Positions 43,625 to 56,701 of a stretch of 64,000 nt of DNA are shown piece by piece. A program made the position numbers and the translations under genes. The notes below the pieces were generated by a model. That model was not told the DNA's origin and did not search any database. It saw nothing but the letters and a program-made list of their open reading frames with translations. Source of the stretch: Carnegiea gigantea (taxonomy: Eukaryota; Streptophyta; Magnoliopsida; Caryophyllales; Cactaceae); NCBI GenBank assembly GCA_029747015.1, contig JAKOGI010000025.1:186001-250000 (forward strand), read 5' to 3'. Position 1 is the first letter of the stretch; every line of letters begins with the position of its first letter.

Positions 43625-44234
43625 TGTAGAAGGCAAAAATTCTATGATGAATTAGATGATGCCACGTGTAAAAAATGGACCAACCATAAAATGCCACGTG
43701 TCACGTTGACTTTGGTGGACCCGTTGGGTCAAAATTAAGTTCAGCCAATCAAAAGTCGCCACGTGTCATCGATGATGCAGAAATTAGTAATTATTTTCTT
43801 TATTTAAAAATAAGAAAATAATTACTGGGCCTAGGTTCAAAACCCGACTTCAACCCTACCCGGCAAAGCTTATAAATTGGGATCGTCTCCCTTCATTTGG
43901 GACATTCAGCATTGGCAGAATTCAGAGCTCAGACAACAAGGAGCATCCAGCTACCAAGCGAGAAGGATCAAGACTTGCAGAGCTTCAGAAGCCACAATCA
44001 GCCACTTGCAGATCAAAATCAAGAACAACCTTCAGAGTTCTTCAGCTGATTTGCATCAACCGAGATCAAGCATCAAGCTCTCGAAATACTCAAGTCATTA
44101 GGGGATCGAATCAGAGGATCATTTTTATTGTATCAAATTCAGAGATTGTACCTACACACTACATCAATACAAAAATTCAATTTGTTGCTGAATTTCTTGT
44201 CTAATTTATTTTAGGCACGAAATTTGTGTTTACA
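43625..44234 (+). repeat. 3' LTR of the Tat element
   Basis: 610 bp; TGTAGAAGG...GTGTTTACA. G-boxes at 43663, 43695 and 43760 are retained, TATA is GCTTATAAATTG near 43868, and the fourth G-box of the 5' copy is CACTTG here. Confidence 0.92.
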
Positions 44235-44239
44235 TCGCT

Positions 44240-44430
44240 ATATCAGAGTTGATTATAAACCTTCGCCTAAATTGCAACAATGCCGATTTCTCTTGATCAT
44301 GGCACAGCTGTTGCGGCTGCAGTGAAGCATGGGAAAGTGTCAGAAAAGGAAACAACAGAATGACACTGAAAATCACCCATGTTGTATTTGTGGTATATAT
44401 GTTACAATGTTGTGGTAAATTTTCAGTCAA
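44240..44430 (-). pseudogene. RLP N-terminal fragment (third scrap)
   Basis: Minus strand from 44430: a leader, then WVIFSVILLFPFLTLSHA (signal peptide), LCHDQEKSALLQFRRRFIIN (start of the LRRNT cap). It stops at the right flank of the Tat element, whose target duplication is 44235-44239, so the retrotransposon insertion or an earlier break truncated it. The sequence left of the Tat element (up to 23682) does not continue recognisably as an RLP. Confidence 0.75.
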
Positions 44431-44604
44431 ATTATGCTTGAGTTTTATAGGTTAAAAGAGATGGATAGAAGCGTCTAGATCAAAGGCTTCCCTTAATGGG
44501 TTTGCATGAAAATTTCAGAGAAGGCATTGAGATGTCCTTGTCCAATAATACTACCACAAAATGGGTACAAAAGCTAATCTCTTGAATGAATATAGGTGAC
44601 TTAC

Positions 44605-47068
<2,464 letters not shown>

Positions 47069-47961
47069 TTTCAACCCTGAAATTCTCCCCGCTAGTCCTG
47101 ATTGTTACAAGCAACGAAGACATGTTGATACACATCCAAATGTATTATGTAAAGCAAGCATGCTCAAGCACAAAAAAGAGCCATAGGAGGCAACACCTTA
47201 ATGAACAAGAACTAGCATCGAAGCATATAAATTTAGTTGGCGAATTACATTACTGTCTTTTAAGCAGGCTAACAACTCAAGACTAGATCTAGGCAGAGAC
47301 TGACAGAAGAAAGATGGATTTGACATTAATAAACCACAAGATAGAATCCAGTTTAATCACCTTGAAAAAAGGTGATAAAACACTTGGTAGTAATATCTAA
47401 CCTCCCATGGATCTAATACACAGTAGCCTAGAGAGATTGAGTTTGCTCACTACCCATAGGCCACAGCAACCTAATTCAGATAATAACAGCAAGATAAATC
47501 ACAGGCAATATGGAAACCTAGCTTGAGCAATAAAAACAAATGCAAAACCCTACACAAACAATCACATAAGAAACATTCAATAACTGGTTTACTTACATGG
47601 GTTTCCCCAATAGAGCAACCAAACCAAAAAAAGAAAAAGAAACACAGGGGTATTTAGGCCGCGAAATGCACAAAGTTTTTCATCCAAATTAAATCCAGAT
47701 ACAATACCTCCGACATAATTAGGATTCTCAACAAGACCTAAAACCAAAAACCTCAAAGTCTCCAAATGTCACCAAAACCCACTAAATGTACTGCATTCAT
47801 CTTAATGGGGGGCAATGGTTCAAAATTTTCAAAGCCAAAGAAAAATTCTTGCCAAGGAGTTGGGGTAAAAGCTAATCTTACTTCTCGGTTGGGTGAATAT
47901 ATATTGACGTTGAGATCTATGTTATTCAATTTGTATGGCATCCATAATGAATTTATTCACG
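47069..47961. other. Upstream flank of the NEK pseudogene
   Basis: No gene recognised. Probably the former 5' leader and promoter of the NEK gene on the minus strand. Confidence 0.45.
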
Positions 47962-48999
47962 TAATGTTTGATTGGAAGGAAAATAGTTTTCACGGAAAAT
48001 TTTTTTCTGTGGAAAATGTTTTTCCAAGGAAAATTGATTTTCATGTCACATTTTTCATCGTTTGGTATAATATAAATCATTTTCCATGAAAAGAGGAAAA
48101 CATCAACTGAATTGTTTGCATGGCGAAAAATATTGACTGAATGGTCGTAATTGAGATAGATGTTGATCAAATAAAGGAATTTTGAGCTTCAAATTCATGT
48201 TTGAGTTTTTTTCAATACTTCTTATCGGATAATTAAGTTTTGATCTAAACCATTGGAATTATTTTAGTGACAAAAAACATCAACTGAATTGTTTAGGTAG
48301 CGAAAAATGTCAATTGAATTATCGGGGCGGAGATAAATGTCGACCAAATGAAAGAAATTTGGGCTCAAAATTTAGATTTGAGTTTATTTTAATATTTCAT
48401 ATCGGATAGTCAAGTTTCGATACAAACTATTGAAATTGTTCAAGTGGTGAAAAATATTGGTTGTACTATTTAAGGGTCGAAAAATATCAATTGAATTGTC
48501 GTTGTGAAAAAAAAATATTGACAAAATGAAAAAACATCAAGCTCAAAATCTGAATTTGAGCCTATTTTAATATTTTCTATCTTATGATCAGATTGCGATC
48601 CAAACCGTTGAAATTATTTTGGTGGCGAGTTGGCTGAATTGTTTTCATGACAAAAAAATGTCGATTAAATTGTCGTGGTGGAAATAAATATCGATCAAAT
48701 GAAAGAAATTTGAGCTGAAAATTTAGATTTGAGTATATTTTAATCTTTTCCATTGGGTAGTCAAATTTCGATTCAAACTATTGAAATCAAATTTTGCACC
48801 TTAATTTCAGTTGACCACATCATCAAAGAGTTGAATAAAAAAAATCAACTTCGTATCTTCTCAAAAAGGAAATCATTTTCCTCGATTAGGCGAAAATCAT
48901 TTTCCTTGGAAAATAGTTTTCCACCCTTTATTGTGCCAAACAACGAAAAATTGGAAAACCATATTTCGCGAAAATCATTTTCCTCCCAACCAAGCACTA
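47962..48999. mobile_element. Non-autonomous DNA transposon with internal tandem repeats (about 1.04 kb)
   Basis: Left end TAATGTTTGATTGGAAGGAAAATAG... and right end, inverted, TAGTGCTTGGTTGGGAGGAA... match over about 30 bp and are followed by GGAAAATNATTTTCC-type dyads. No convincing target duplication (TATTCACG left, CCTCAGTG right). No transposase. The middle consists of four diverged tandem units (separate entry). Confidence 0.75.
48092..48795. repeat. Four diverged tandem units of about 175 bp
   Basis: Each unit contains AAAAATGTCAATTGAATTGTCG-like, GACCAAATGAAAGAAATTTG-like and CTATTGAAATT-like segments in the same order; unit starts are near 48092, 48265, 48434 and 48624. Together they fill the interior of the transposon at 47962-48999. 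Confidence 0.75.
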
Positions 49000-51113
49000 C
49001 CTCAGTGTTTAACATAGGTGCTGTGCTGAACTTGACAATTGTTGAGTATCGACATATACTCATGTTTGAGCGTCTAGCATCCAATACGAATATTTGAAAC
49101 AAAACGACGAACTAAATTGAGATTGTAAGGCAACCAAAAAACGTAGGTTTAGTTAATTAATCAAGGTTGGCGCACGCACACGGTTATCTATTATTAGTTA
49201 ATTAAAGAAGAATCTTACTGATATAAAGATTAGTAGACAATAATATACATATATTTTTAACTTCAAATATTAACAACAATTTTAATAAAATTTATCAATT
49301 AAACCAACAAAGCTGCATACAATTTTATACTTTCTCTTATATATTTCCCTCCTGATTAGCAGACTTGAATTAATATTCAGCAAAACACAAGTGTATGTTT
49401 CAAGACTGATCAAATAAATCACGGCAAATACTGAGACAAGAATTAATCAGAATAATAATAAGCATTTAATTAAAAAGTGATTTCAAATCAATAATATCAC
49501 TATAAAAATTTTGTAAGTTAAACGGAATAATTGACCTGACTTCCTCAATCCTTGTCAAGTTCCTACTTAAGCCATGCACAAGTTCTGTTATCTTGTTATA
49601 ATTAATATATGAAAGAAAACAAAAGTTGTTGGCATATAGAAAACAGGCGCAGATATGAAGAAAATTCCTGGAATTTGCAGGTAATCTATGCGCGGGGGGG
49701 GGAGGGACAAATGGTGCTTATGAAGAAAGGAAGAGTATGGCACCATTGTCCCCATGGGGATGGGGTTGGAGACGCATGCTTGTATATCTGCTAATTAATT
49801 ACTCTCTCCGTTTCATATTAATTGTTAGAAATATCATCAATTATATTCTTCTAATAAATTAGGGTTTTTAGAAGGCCGAAAACAGAAGCAAAAAAGGTGA
49901 AGAAGGAGGTTAGAATTTTACGTCTAGTAGTTATGTTAATTGGTTAAAATCATCTTAGCAATACTAATATTGTTTGCATTTTGATGACGGTCCACATTTG
50001 TTAAATGTGAAAGGAATTTCTCTATTACAATCTCATGATTTCGTCCTGCTGGTTTTCAATTTTTTTTGGGGGGGGGGCAGGGAGGGACTAGAGAGTCGTG
50101 GTTTTCATCTTGGGTTTGGCTAATAAAGACGCATGAAATGGGCCAATTTTGCTTAAACTCACATGGTCAGAAACAGATGACCTCCTGGGCCCAAATTCTC
50201 GTTCTAATTGGCCCTTTGGGCTCTATCTACTAACGACAACACGTGGCCCACTCCAACATCGCAAACCCGTGATAGTTCTAAAACACCTGATGTATTGATT
50301 CTTCTATGGTAAAGGTACATTTTCATCAACTAGAGTACACAAACTCGATAGAGGGAGGAGAAGAATAGGAAATATGATCACATAAAGAAAGTAAAAAGCT
50401 TGACTTGACCCTCCAATTAGTTGCCATATTATCTTCACGATACATGCCATGAACATAAACTTCAATACCTTGATTAATGAAAGATCAAATGCCTTGGACT
50501 AGGGTGTGAATTAACTTGCCATGGTATTTGTATATATTTCTCCAATTAGTTGCACAAGGTTCTGATTTGAACAAAAAATGCACAGAGTATTTTTGTTCGG
50601 TACGCTTTGGATTAGTTGACTGGCAATCAGATGGAATGTTTGGTCAGTTAAGTATAGCGTAAGAACTATGGAGCAAATTGGATGAAGCAAACTAAAATCA
50701 CTTCAATTTTTGGCCATACATGCTGATGATGCATTAAATCTAAATCACAAATTAAACATGATGCATTAATTAGAGATCTTTATTTGATATGATTATTGAT
50801 TAATATACTTAGTGGCTAATAATTCATCTTTCATTTATTAGCACCATGAAAGTCCATAATTCCATGTGTGAAGATAATTGGAAGACTATGTACACTATTA
50901 TCATGAGCTCAGGCATCCCTTGTACTATGGTTTGGGTTTTTTTTTGGGGGGGGTGAATTCTTGTTTTATTTTGCTACCATGAATCCCCCTCCCCCAATTT
51001 AGTCTTAGCAACTGCTTAATAACAATATATATAATGTGAAAATACTTGTTTGAAAAGTTAAGCAATTGTTCTCACCTTCAAATATAAAAGCATTTATTTT
51101 AAGTAAAACAATT

Positions 51114-51114
<1 letters not shown>
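49000..51114. other. AT-rich intergenic stretch
   Basis: No gene. Notable only for T-to-G homopolymer junctions near 50058 and 50940 and one Stowaway-like end (ACTCTCTCCGTTTCATATTA at 49801) without a matching partner. Confidence 0.5.

Positions 51115-51160
<46 letters not shown>
51115..51160. repeat. (TA)n microsatellite
   Basis: About 20 TA units directly left of the RTE LINE target duplication. Confidence 0.95.
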
Positions 51161-51161
<1 letters not shown>

Positions 51162-51172
51162 CAATTAAATCA

Positions 51173-52010
51173 GCGTTAGGGGTGCTGTGTGACAAGAGAG
51201 TGCCCATGGGATTGAAAGGCAAAGTCTATCGAATGATAGTTAGACCGGCTGTTCTCTATGGATCGAAGTGTTGGCCTCTAAAAACGACGCAAGTCCAAAG
51301 GTTGATGGTAGCTGAGATGAGAATGGTCAGGTGGATGTGTGGTTTTACGAGATTGGACAAAGTTAGGAATGGAGTAATCAGGGGTTTAGCTGAAGTGGCC
51401 CCCATAGAGGAGAAGATGAGGGAATCGAGGCTGAAATGGTTCGGCCATGTGAAGAGGAGAAGTGTGGCCGCCCCAGTGCGAAGGTGTGAGATGATCAACC
51501 CCCCTGGTGGTAAGAGAGGGAGGGGTAGACCGAAGAAGAGCCTAGAAGAAGTGGTTAGAGAGGACCTGAGAGTTGTCGGTCTGACGGAGGACATGACTCA
51601 GGATAGGAGGCTGTGACGGGACAGGATTAAGGTCTCTGATTGTAGGGGACCGGCTCCTTAGGTGGCAGTAGCTTAGGCGGTGTGGGACGGGTAGGGTTTT
51701 GGTATGCTTGTCTGCAGGTCGTGCTTTTCTGAGTTGTGACGGCACCAAGCGCCCCTGGTTTGTTGAGGTATGTCTCCGCTCCCTCTTTATTTGCTTTCTG
51801 GAACCTTTTCTCTTCCTCTTTCTTTTACTCGGTAAATGGCTTTGCAATCGTTTTCTTTATAAACCTTTTTTCACAAAACTGTTTTGTGGGACTTATGGAA
51901 TCAACCTCTCTATGGGTAGGAATACCGGTAGAGGTAAGGTTGCCTATAGCTGGATCTTCTCAGACCCCGCGAAAGCGAGACCTACATTGGGAGTTTGTTG
52001 TTTGTTGTTG
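51173..52010 (+). mobile_element. 5'-truncated RTE-type LINE (838 bp)
   Basis: Flanked by perfect 18-bp duplications TATATTGCAATTAAATCA at 51155-51172 and 52011-52028. The first 440 bp encode the C-terminal end of an RTE reverse transcriptase: AVLYGSKCWPLKTTQVQRLM, EMRMVRWMCGFTRLDK, RLKWFGHVKRR, KRGRGRPKKS and DMTQDRRLW, in one open frame up to TGA 51614-51616. The 3' tail ends in (TTTG/TTG)n rather than poly(A), as usual for RTE. Promoter, endonuclease and RT core are missing; dead on arrival. In-frame preservation suggests a fairly recent insertion. Confidence 0.92.
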
Positions 52011-52028
52011 TATATTGCAATTAAATCA

Positions 52029-52385
52029 TATAAACATTCTTCGTAGAAATTACAAAAAGCTCATTTTTACATGACAGTGTGTTACATTTCACCAGATAAT
52101 TTTAAAAGTATAAAGGTAAACAAATCTCACTTTATCCCGTTAATAATTATATAATAGCTAATTAATCATCAACAACCAAATATCACATTACATAACATCC
52201 AAAATGGGTCCCCTTGTGCTCTATTCTTACTGTTTGGATACTCCCAAAAGTTCCACAACCCTTCTATAAATTGCTCCTCTATAGACTCTTCTTAATTACT
52301 TAAATCCCACATGAATTATTTGCACTATTATTTGAACCTTAATTATCATTAATTTCCCCTACCTATCAACCCACCTAGTAACAAA
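52029..52385. other. AT-rich spacer
   Basis: Nothing recognised between the LINE and the MITE. Confidence 0.4.
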
Positions 52386-52763
52386 AGAGCATCCGCAGGG
52401 CAAGTAAAAATTTACCACGCAGGTCCCTCCATAGCCAAGTGTCATCATTTCATTTGCTCAGCAAAAAACATCCATGTGTAGAGGAACCTGTGGGTATTCC
52501 TCCACACGTGGAACTTTTGGATTTTTTTATTATTTGTTTTTGGTTTTTCTTTTTTTTTTGAGTTAATATATAATTTGTATATGAGTAAAGAAATGGATTT
52601 TGTGTTATAAGGTGGATCTATGATAAAATTTTTTTACTGGGTTATTAAAATTAGACTTCCATGGGTTGGAGAAGTGATGACATGCAAGTTCCAAAAATAT
52701 AGAATTTTTGCTGATGTAGCAAGCTTAAGTTCTAAAAAATGACACTCTGATTGCGGATGCTCT
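52386..52763. mobile_element. MITE-like element with 12-bp perfect terminal inverted repeats
   Basis: AGAGCATCCGCA at 52386-52397 and TGCGGATGCTCT at 52752-52763. The 378-bp interior is AT-rich and non-coding. No clear target duplication, so superfamily is left open. Confidence 0.75.
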
Positions 52764-52859
52764 ACATAGCATACTACAAGCCTACAAATCAAAATCATAC
52801 TAGGGTAGTTTATATTATAACCTCACCAATTAAAACAAAACGCTACTTTGAAAAAAAGA

Positions 52860-54366
52860 TCCTGATCAACACATCATGTACCCGACCCGAGAGGTGAGCA
52901 TGGAGCAGGGCAAGAAGACCAGGGAGGCGGCGCCGCCACCGCAGCCATTCCTCAAGTCTCTGAAGGGATATATACTCGAAGGAGACACTATTTCCAGACG
53001 ACCCATTTAGGCAGTTGAAGAACCAATCCGGATACTGCAGGAAGTTCCTACTTGGGTTGCAGTACTTCTTTCCCATCCTCCGATCCTCGAATGGGCGCCC
53101 CGTTATAGTTTCGGGTTCTTCAAGTCGGATCTCATTTCGGGTATCACATTGCTAGCCTTGCCATCCCTCAGGGTATTAGCTCTATGCCAAGCTCGCAAAT
53201 TTGCCTCCCATCCTCGGCCTGTGTAAGTTAAAGTTTACGATTTATGATGCTTACATTTCTATACGGTTTTATAAGAAGGTGGTATTATTGTTTGTATGCT
53301 GTTATCCTTTATTTCCATATCATAAAAATTATTTTTATTTTTTAGATTAAATAGAAACTTACTGATATTGACATATATGAACAAATTAAATTAAATTTAA
53401 AACTCCGTATACATAGGAAATCACACATCTATAATTTGTTTGTTTGATGTGCGCATATAATTAAAGATATGTTATTGTTATCAACGTTCAACGTAACACT
53501 CATCAATCTCATCACTAATCAACTCTAATCAAAATTTAGTCATCTTTTTAAGATGTAATCTTAGCATTGATTAGCATTAATCGGTATCACATAGTATTAA
53601 TCAATACTCATCAGTAATGAATTATTTATGATAAGTTGAGAAGAATAGATTCTAATTAAGTAAATACGCATGCATGTAATATTATCAATTTAAACTTCAT
53701 ATATGGCAAAAACATGTGCTTTTTTTGACAGGTTTCATCAATTTTTGACGGATCCGACCAATTTTTTGACGGAATTTCCGACGGAATTAGCTATTTCCAA
53801 TGGAATTTTGGATGCCATATTCGACTAGTTATCCAACATGCCCGACATTTTTTTTTGTCAACCATGGAATTTTTGATCTTTTTTCCGACGGATTCCATTA
53901 GACATTTCGTCAGAAAAATCCTTCCCACAATCGAATTTCTGATAGGTTTCTGTCAGAAATTCAGTTGAAATAAGAATGCATTTTCCTGGTAATCAAGTAT
54001 ACTTGACTACTTACTAAATCAATGATATTTTTCTCACTTTTTTTTTTTAAGAAAAAAACTCAAGCATGAAAACAACCAAATAGAGAGGTTAATCCTATAA
54101 AGAAAATTTATAATTTGAATACATCATTTAATTTTTTGGTTCATTATTAAATGAATGATTAAATATGGATGTATAGATTCAGGATTTATACCCATCATTG
54201 GTGTACGCGATGATGGGGAGCTAGATTTGGCATGACATCAACAGTAACATCGCTGTTAATTGGGTCAACGAAATTGTCCTACTCATGATCCTAAGCTTTT
54301 CCTTCACCTTGCTTTTACTGCCACCCTTGTTGCTGGAATTTTCCAAGCTGCTCTTGGGCTATTAAG
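52860..54366 (+). pseudogene. Sulfate transporter (SULTR3-like) pseudogene, first exons
   Basis: Exon 1 (about 52914-53230), in three shifted frames: PPPQPFLKSLK, ETLFPDDPFRQLKNQ, RKFLLGLQYFFPILEWAPRYSFGFFKSDL, then AIPQGI and YAKLANLPPILGL. This is the cytosolic N-terminus and first membrane-entry signature of plant SLC26-type sulfate transporters. It ends at GGCCTGT followed by GTAAGTT, a plausible donor. A second exon (about 54190-54366) reads PSLVYAMMGS, a stop, then HDPKLFLHLAFTATLVAGIFQAALGLLR, then GTAATT. The intron between contains CACTA-like repeats. Later exons are absent; the L1 LINE starts 550 bp further on. Frameshifts and stops make it a relic. Membrane transporter; exact SULTR group is uncertain. 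Confidence 0.85.
53720..53960. mobile_element. CACTA-like subterminal repeat block in the sulfate-transporter intron
   Basis: Dense TTTTTGACGGA, TTTCCGACGGAATT, TTCCGTCGG-like motifs in both orientations, characteristic of CACTA subterminal regions. A second patch with TTTTTGACGGATTG and TTTTGACGGTACTG lies at 54637-54712. CACTA ends (CACTACAAG) were not found, so the boundaries are approximate. Confidence 0.5.
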
Positions 54367-54915
54367 GTAATTTTCCCCCTATTATATCAATTTCAAATAA
54401 TGCTATGGTAATTAATTAACTCTTAAAATAGCATTAGTGCTGTTGCATTGGTATTTCATGTGTATAACCTGCAGTATACACATAATGCATATCTTGCATA
54501 TATGCATGCCAATTATGAGCAGCAACTCAGGTGGCAGCATGGGTGTTTGGTTTACCACCCTTTGGATTTTGCCTTAGAAGGAGAGTTTATTTTTAGTAGG
54601 TTGATATAGGTGTGTCAGTAATGCGGATCTCGATACAATTTTTGACGGATTGTTTTGACAGAAAAGTAATTCGTCAAAAATTTTGATGGAAAATCAAGAA
54701 TTTTGACGGTACTGACTGAATTGTAACTTATGACAATCCTAACATATTACTAATTTTATATGAAAATTACTTTTTATTAACTTTTTCTTAGTGTTGGTAT
54801 CAAATGGAAGATACGTATCATACTCCTAAAAGTGCATATTTCCAAAAGCTCATGTTAGTACTTGTATATAAAAAATTATCTTCACAGCAAAAACCCATGA
54901 AAATCACAAAACCAG

Positions 54916-55991
54916 GTATTGGCGCAAGGTCCAAATCGATTTCTTACAAAGCTAGAGGCGCAACTAAAGAAAGAGCTTGATGAAGTGCTCTCCCAAATCG
55001 AACTGCTGTGGTTTCAAAAATCACGTGAGGATGCTATTCGGGATGGAGACCGTAATACACGATATTACCATCTTAGTACCATCATACGAAGAAGGTTTAA
55101 TCGTATTGAGTCCATTTAGGACACCAATGGGAATTGGCTATGGGAAGAGCAAGACGTTCAGGAAATGGTAGATGCTTTCTTCATGCAATTATACTCTGAC
55201 GATAATGGGCCATATTAGTCGCATATCCTCCCTCACAATCGGTTTCCTAGAATGAGTAACGAGCACTTGCGCATGTAGATAAACCATATGTGGGTAGCAA
55301 AGTGAAACAAGCACTGTTTGCGATGAATCCACACAAAGCCCCGGGCCACACAAAGCCCCGGGATCTGATAGTTTTCAAGCACTCTTTTTCTAAAAGTATG
55401 GGACATCACTGGGCCCAACCTAATGGAATTGATGCTTAATATTCTAAAGGGGAGCAACTTCCTAGATGGGCTCAATGAGACTTTCTTAGTCTTAATACCA
55501 AATGTTCCCAACCCCAATCAGTGACACAACTCAGACCAGACCAATCGGGCTCTGTAATGTTGCCTACAAGACTATCTCCAAGATGATAGTCAATAGGCTT
55601 AAACTAGTCATGGAGACCTTAGAGCACCCACACAGTGCAGCTTCGTGCCAGGAAGACAAATCACGGATAATATCATCATAGTACAGGAGATGTTACATAC
55701 AATGTGCGGCAAAAGTGGAGAGACTAGATATATGGCAATCAAAGTAGATCTTGAGAAAGCCTATGATTGACTACAATGGTCGTACATCAGGGAGACCTTC
55801 CTCAAGGCAAATCTACCACAACTCGTGGTAGATACAATAATGAACTGCCTAAGTCTTCCAAGTTTAGTATCTTGCGGAATGGAGGAAAAATGCAATCGTT
55901 TATGCCATCCCAAGGAGTAAGATAAAGAGATCCACTATCTCCAAACCTTTTTGTCATGTGCATTGAACGACTGAACCATATTATTGAGGAT
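54916..55991 (+). pseudogene. L1 RT, N-terminal part
   Basis: Frame 54919-55119 gives LKKELDEVLSQIELLWFQKS and DGDRNTRYYHLSTIIRRR, the standard pre-RT linker of plant L1 ORF2. Further right, in shifting frames with stops, are ETRPIGLCNVAYKTISKMIV-like (55537-55600), KVDLEKAYD (about 55742) and QGVR.RDPLSPNLFVMCIERL (about 55912-55970), RT motifs 2-4. Several stops and indels. Continues at 61354 after the copia element. Confidence 0.85.
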
Positions 55992-56601
55992 TGTTAGGAA
56001 ATAAAGGGGATAATAGGATGTGACAATGCAACAGAATTCAACCAAGAATACAACGCAACAATGAAAGAAACAAGAATAAAGGACACAGGGAATTTTTACG
56101 TGGAAACCCAATGTGGGAAAAACCACGGACGGCGACAGCACACCGACAATTTCACTATGAGCAGAGTAGTACACCACAATCACTTCAGTGATTAAGAGCA
56201 GAATTACAATACTCTCAATTGTATTCTCTCACAAATAACCTCACTCTCTCAATGTGTTTTCTATACTGGAGTGTTTTGAAACAAGGCCCTAGACCCCCTT
56301 TATATAGGGTCTGTGAGGTAGGGTTTCCCCCTGAAAACCCTAGCTACCGCCTTCCAAAAACCGTCACCAAAGCGCAACCCTAGCCGCCATCCGAAAGAGG
56401 CGGCGAGAAGACACGTGGCACGACCGTGCCACGTGGCACGGTCACCCCAGTGCCACATGGCACGACCGTGCCATATGGCACGGTGCCCCGTGCCAATTTT
56501 CTGTCCCTCTCGTCTTCGGCTCTTCGTCTTGGCACGCCCGTGTCTGTGCAGCATGGGCTCCCCGTGCCGATACTCGAGATTTTGGGCCATAAAACCCAAC
56601 A
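55992..56601 (-). repeat. 3' LTR of the L1-nested copia element
   Basis: TGTTAGGAAA...CCCAACA in plus reading. Minus-strand TATA box CTATATAAAGG near 56304, with a palindrome cluster upstream (56411-56491). Confidence 0.95.
56411..56491 (-). promoter_or_regulatory. GTGCCANNTGGCAC palindrome cluster, copia 3' LTR
   Basis: GTGCCACGTGGCAC 56426-56439, GTGCCACATGGCAC 56450-56463, GTGCCATATGGCAC 56469-56482, and half sites. All centre on CANNTG (CACGTG, CACATG, CATATG), 120-180 bp upstream of the TATA box on the minus strand. The same module occurs in the unrelated LTRs at 33228 and 37632. Confidence 0.8.
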
Positions 56602-56701
56602 ATCTCCACCTTGGACCAAAATCTCCAATCTTCAACTTTCCGTCGCCATCGTCTCACCCCTAAGGGTGATGCCCCCTATGGGGCTATGCCCCGCAGGGCC
56701 C

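Larger units (their letters stand above)
23683..44234 (+). mobile_element. Tat-clade Ty3/gypsy retrotransposon carrying an antisense PMD gene (20.6 kb with nested insertions)
   Basis: Bounded by LTRs at 23683-24293 and 43625-44234 (about 7% different by eye). Flanks TTGCT (23678-23682) and TCGCT (44235-44239) form a 5-bp target duplication with one change. Order inside: primer-binding region, gag, protease, RT, RNase H, archaeal-type RNase H, integrase (24376-32821), then an antisense spliced PMD gene (42070-39063) and a KH-domain gene fragment. Nested inside are a hAT MITE (29969-30924) and a non-autonomous LTR element (33228-39016); without these the element is about 13.8 kb. The second RNase H, placed between the normal RNase H and integrase, identifies the Tat clade. 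Confidence 0.92.

Noticed and set aside
48092..48795. Repeat array as a CRISPR-like structure
   Set aside because: Units are long, diverged and contiguous without spacers, within a transposon of a plant genome.
49801..49870. Stowaway MITE
   Set aside because: One end-like sequence only; no inverted partner or TA duplication found.
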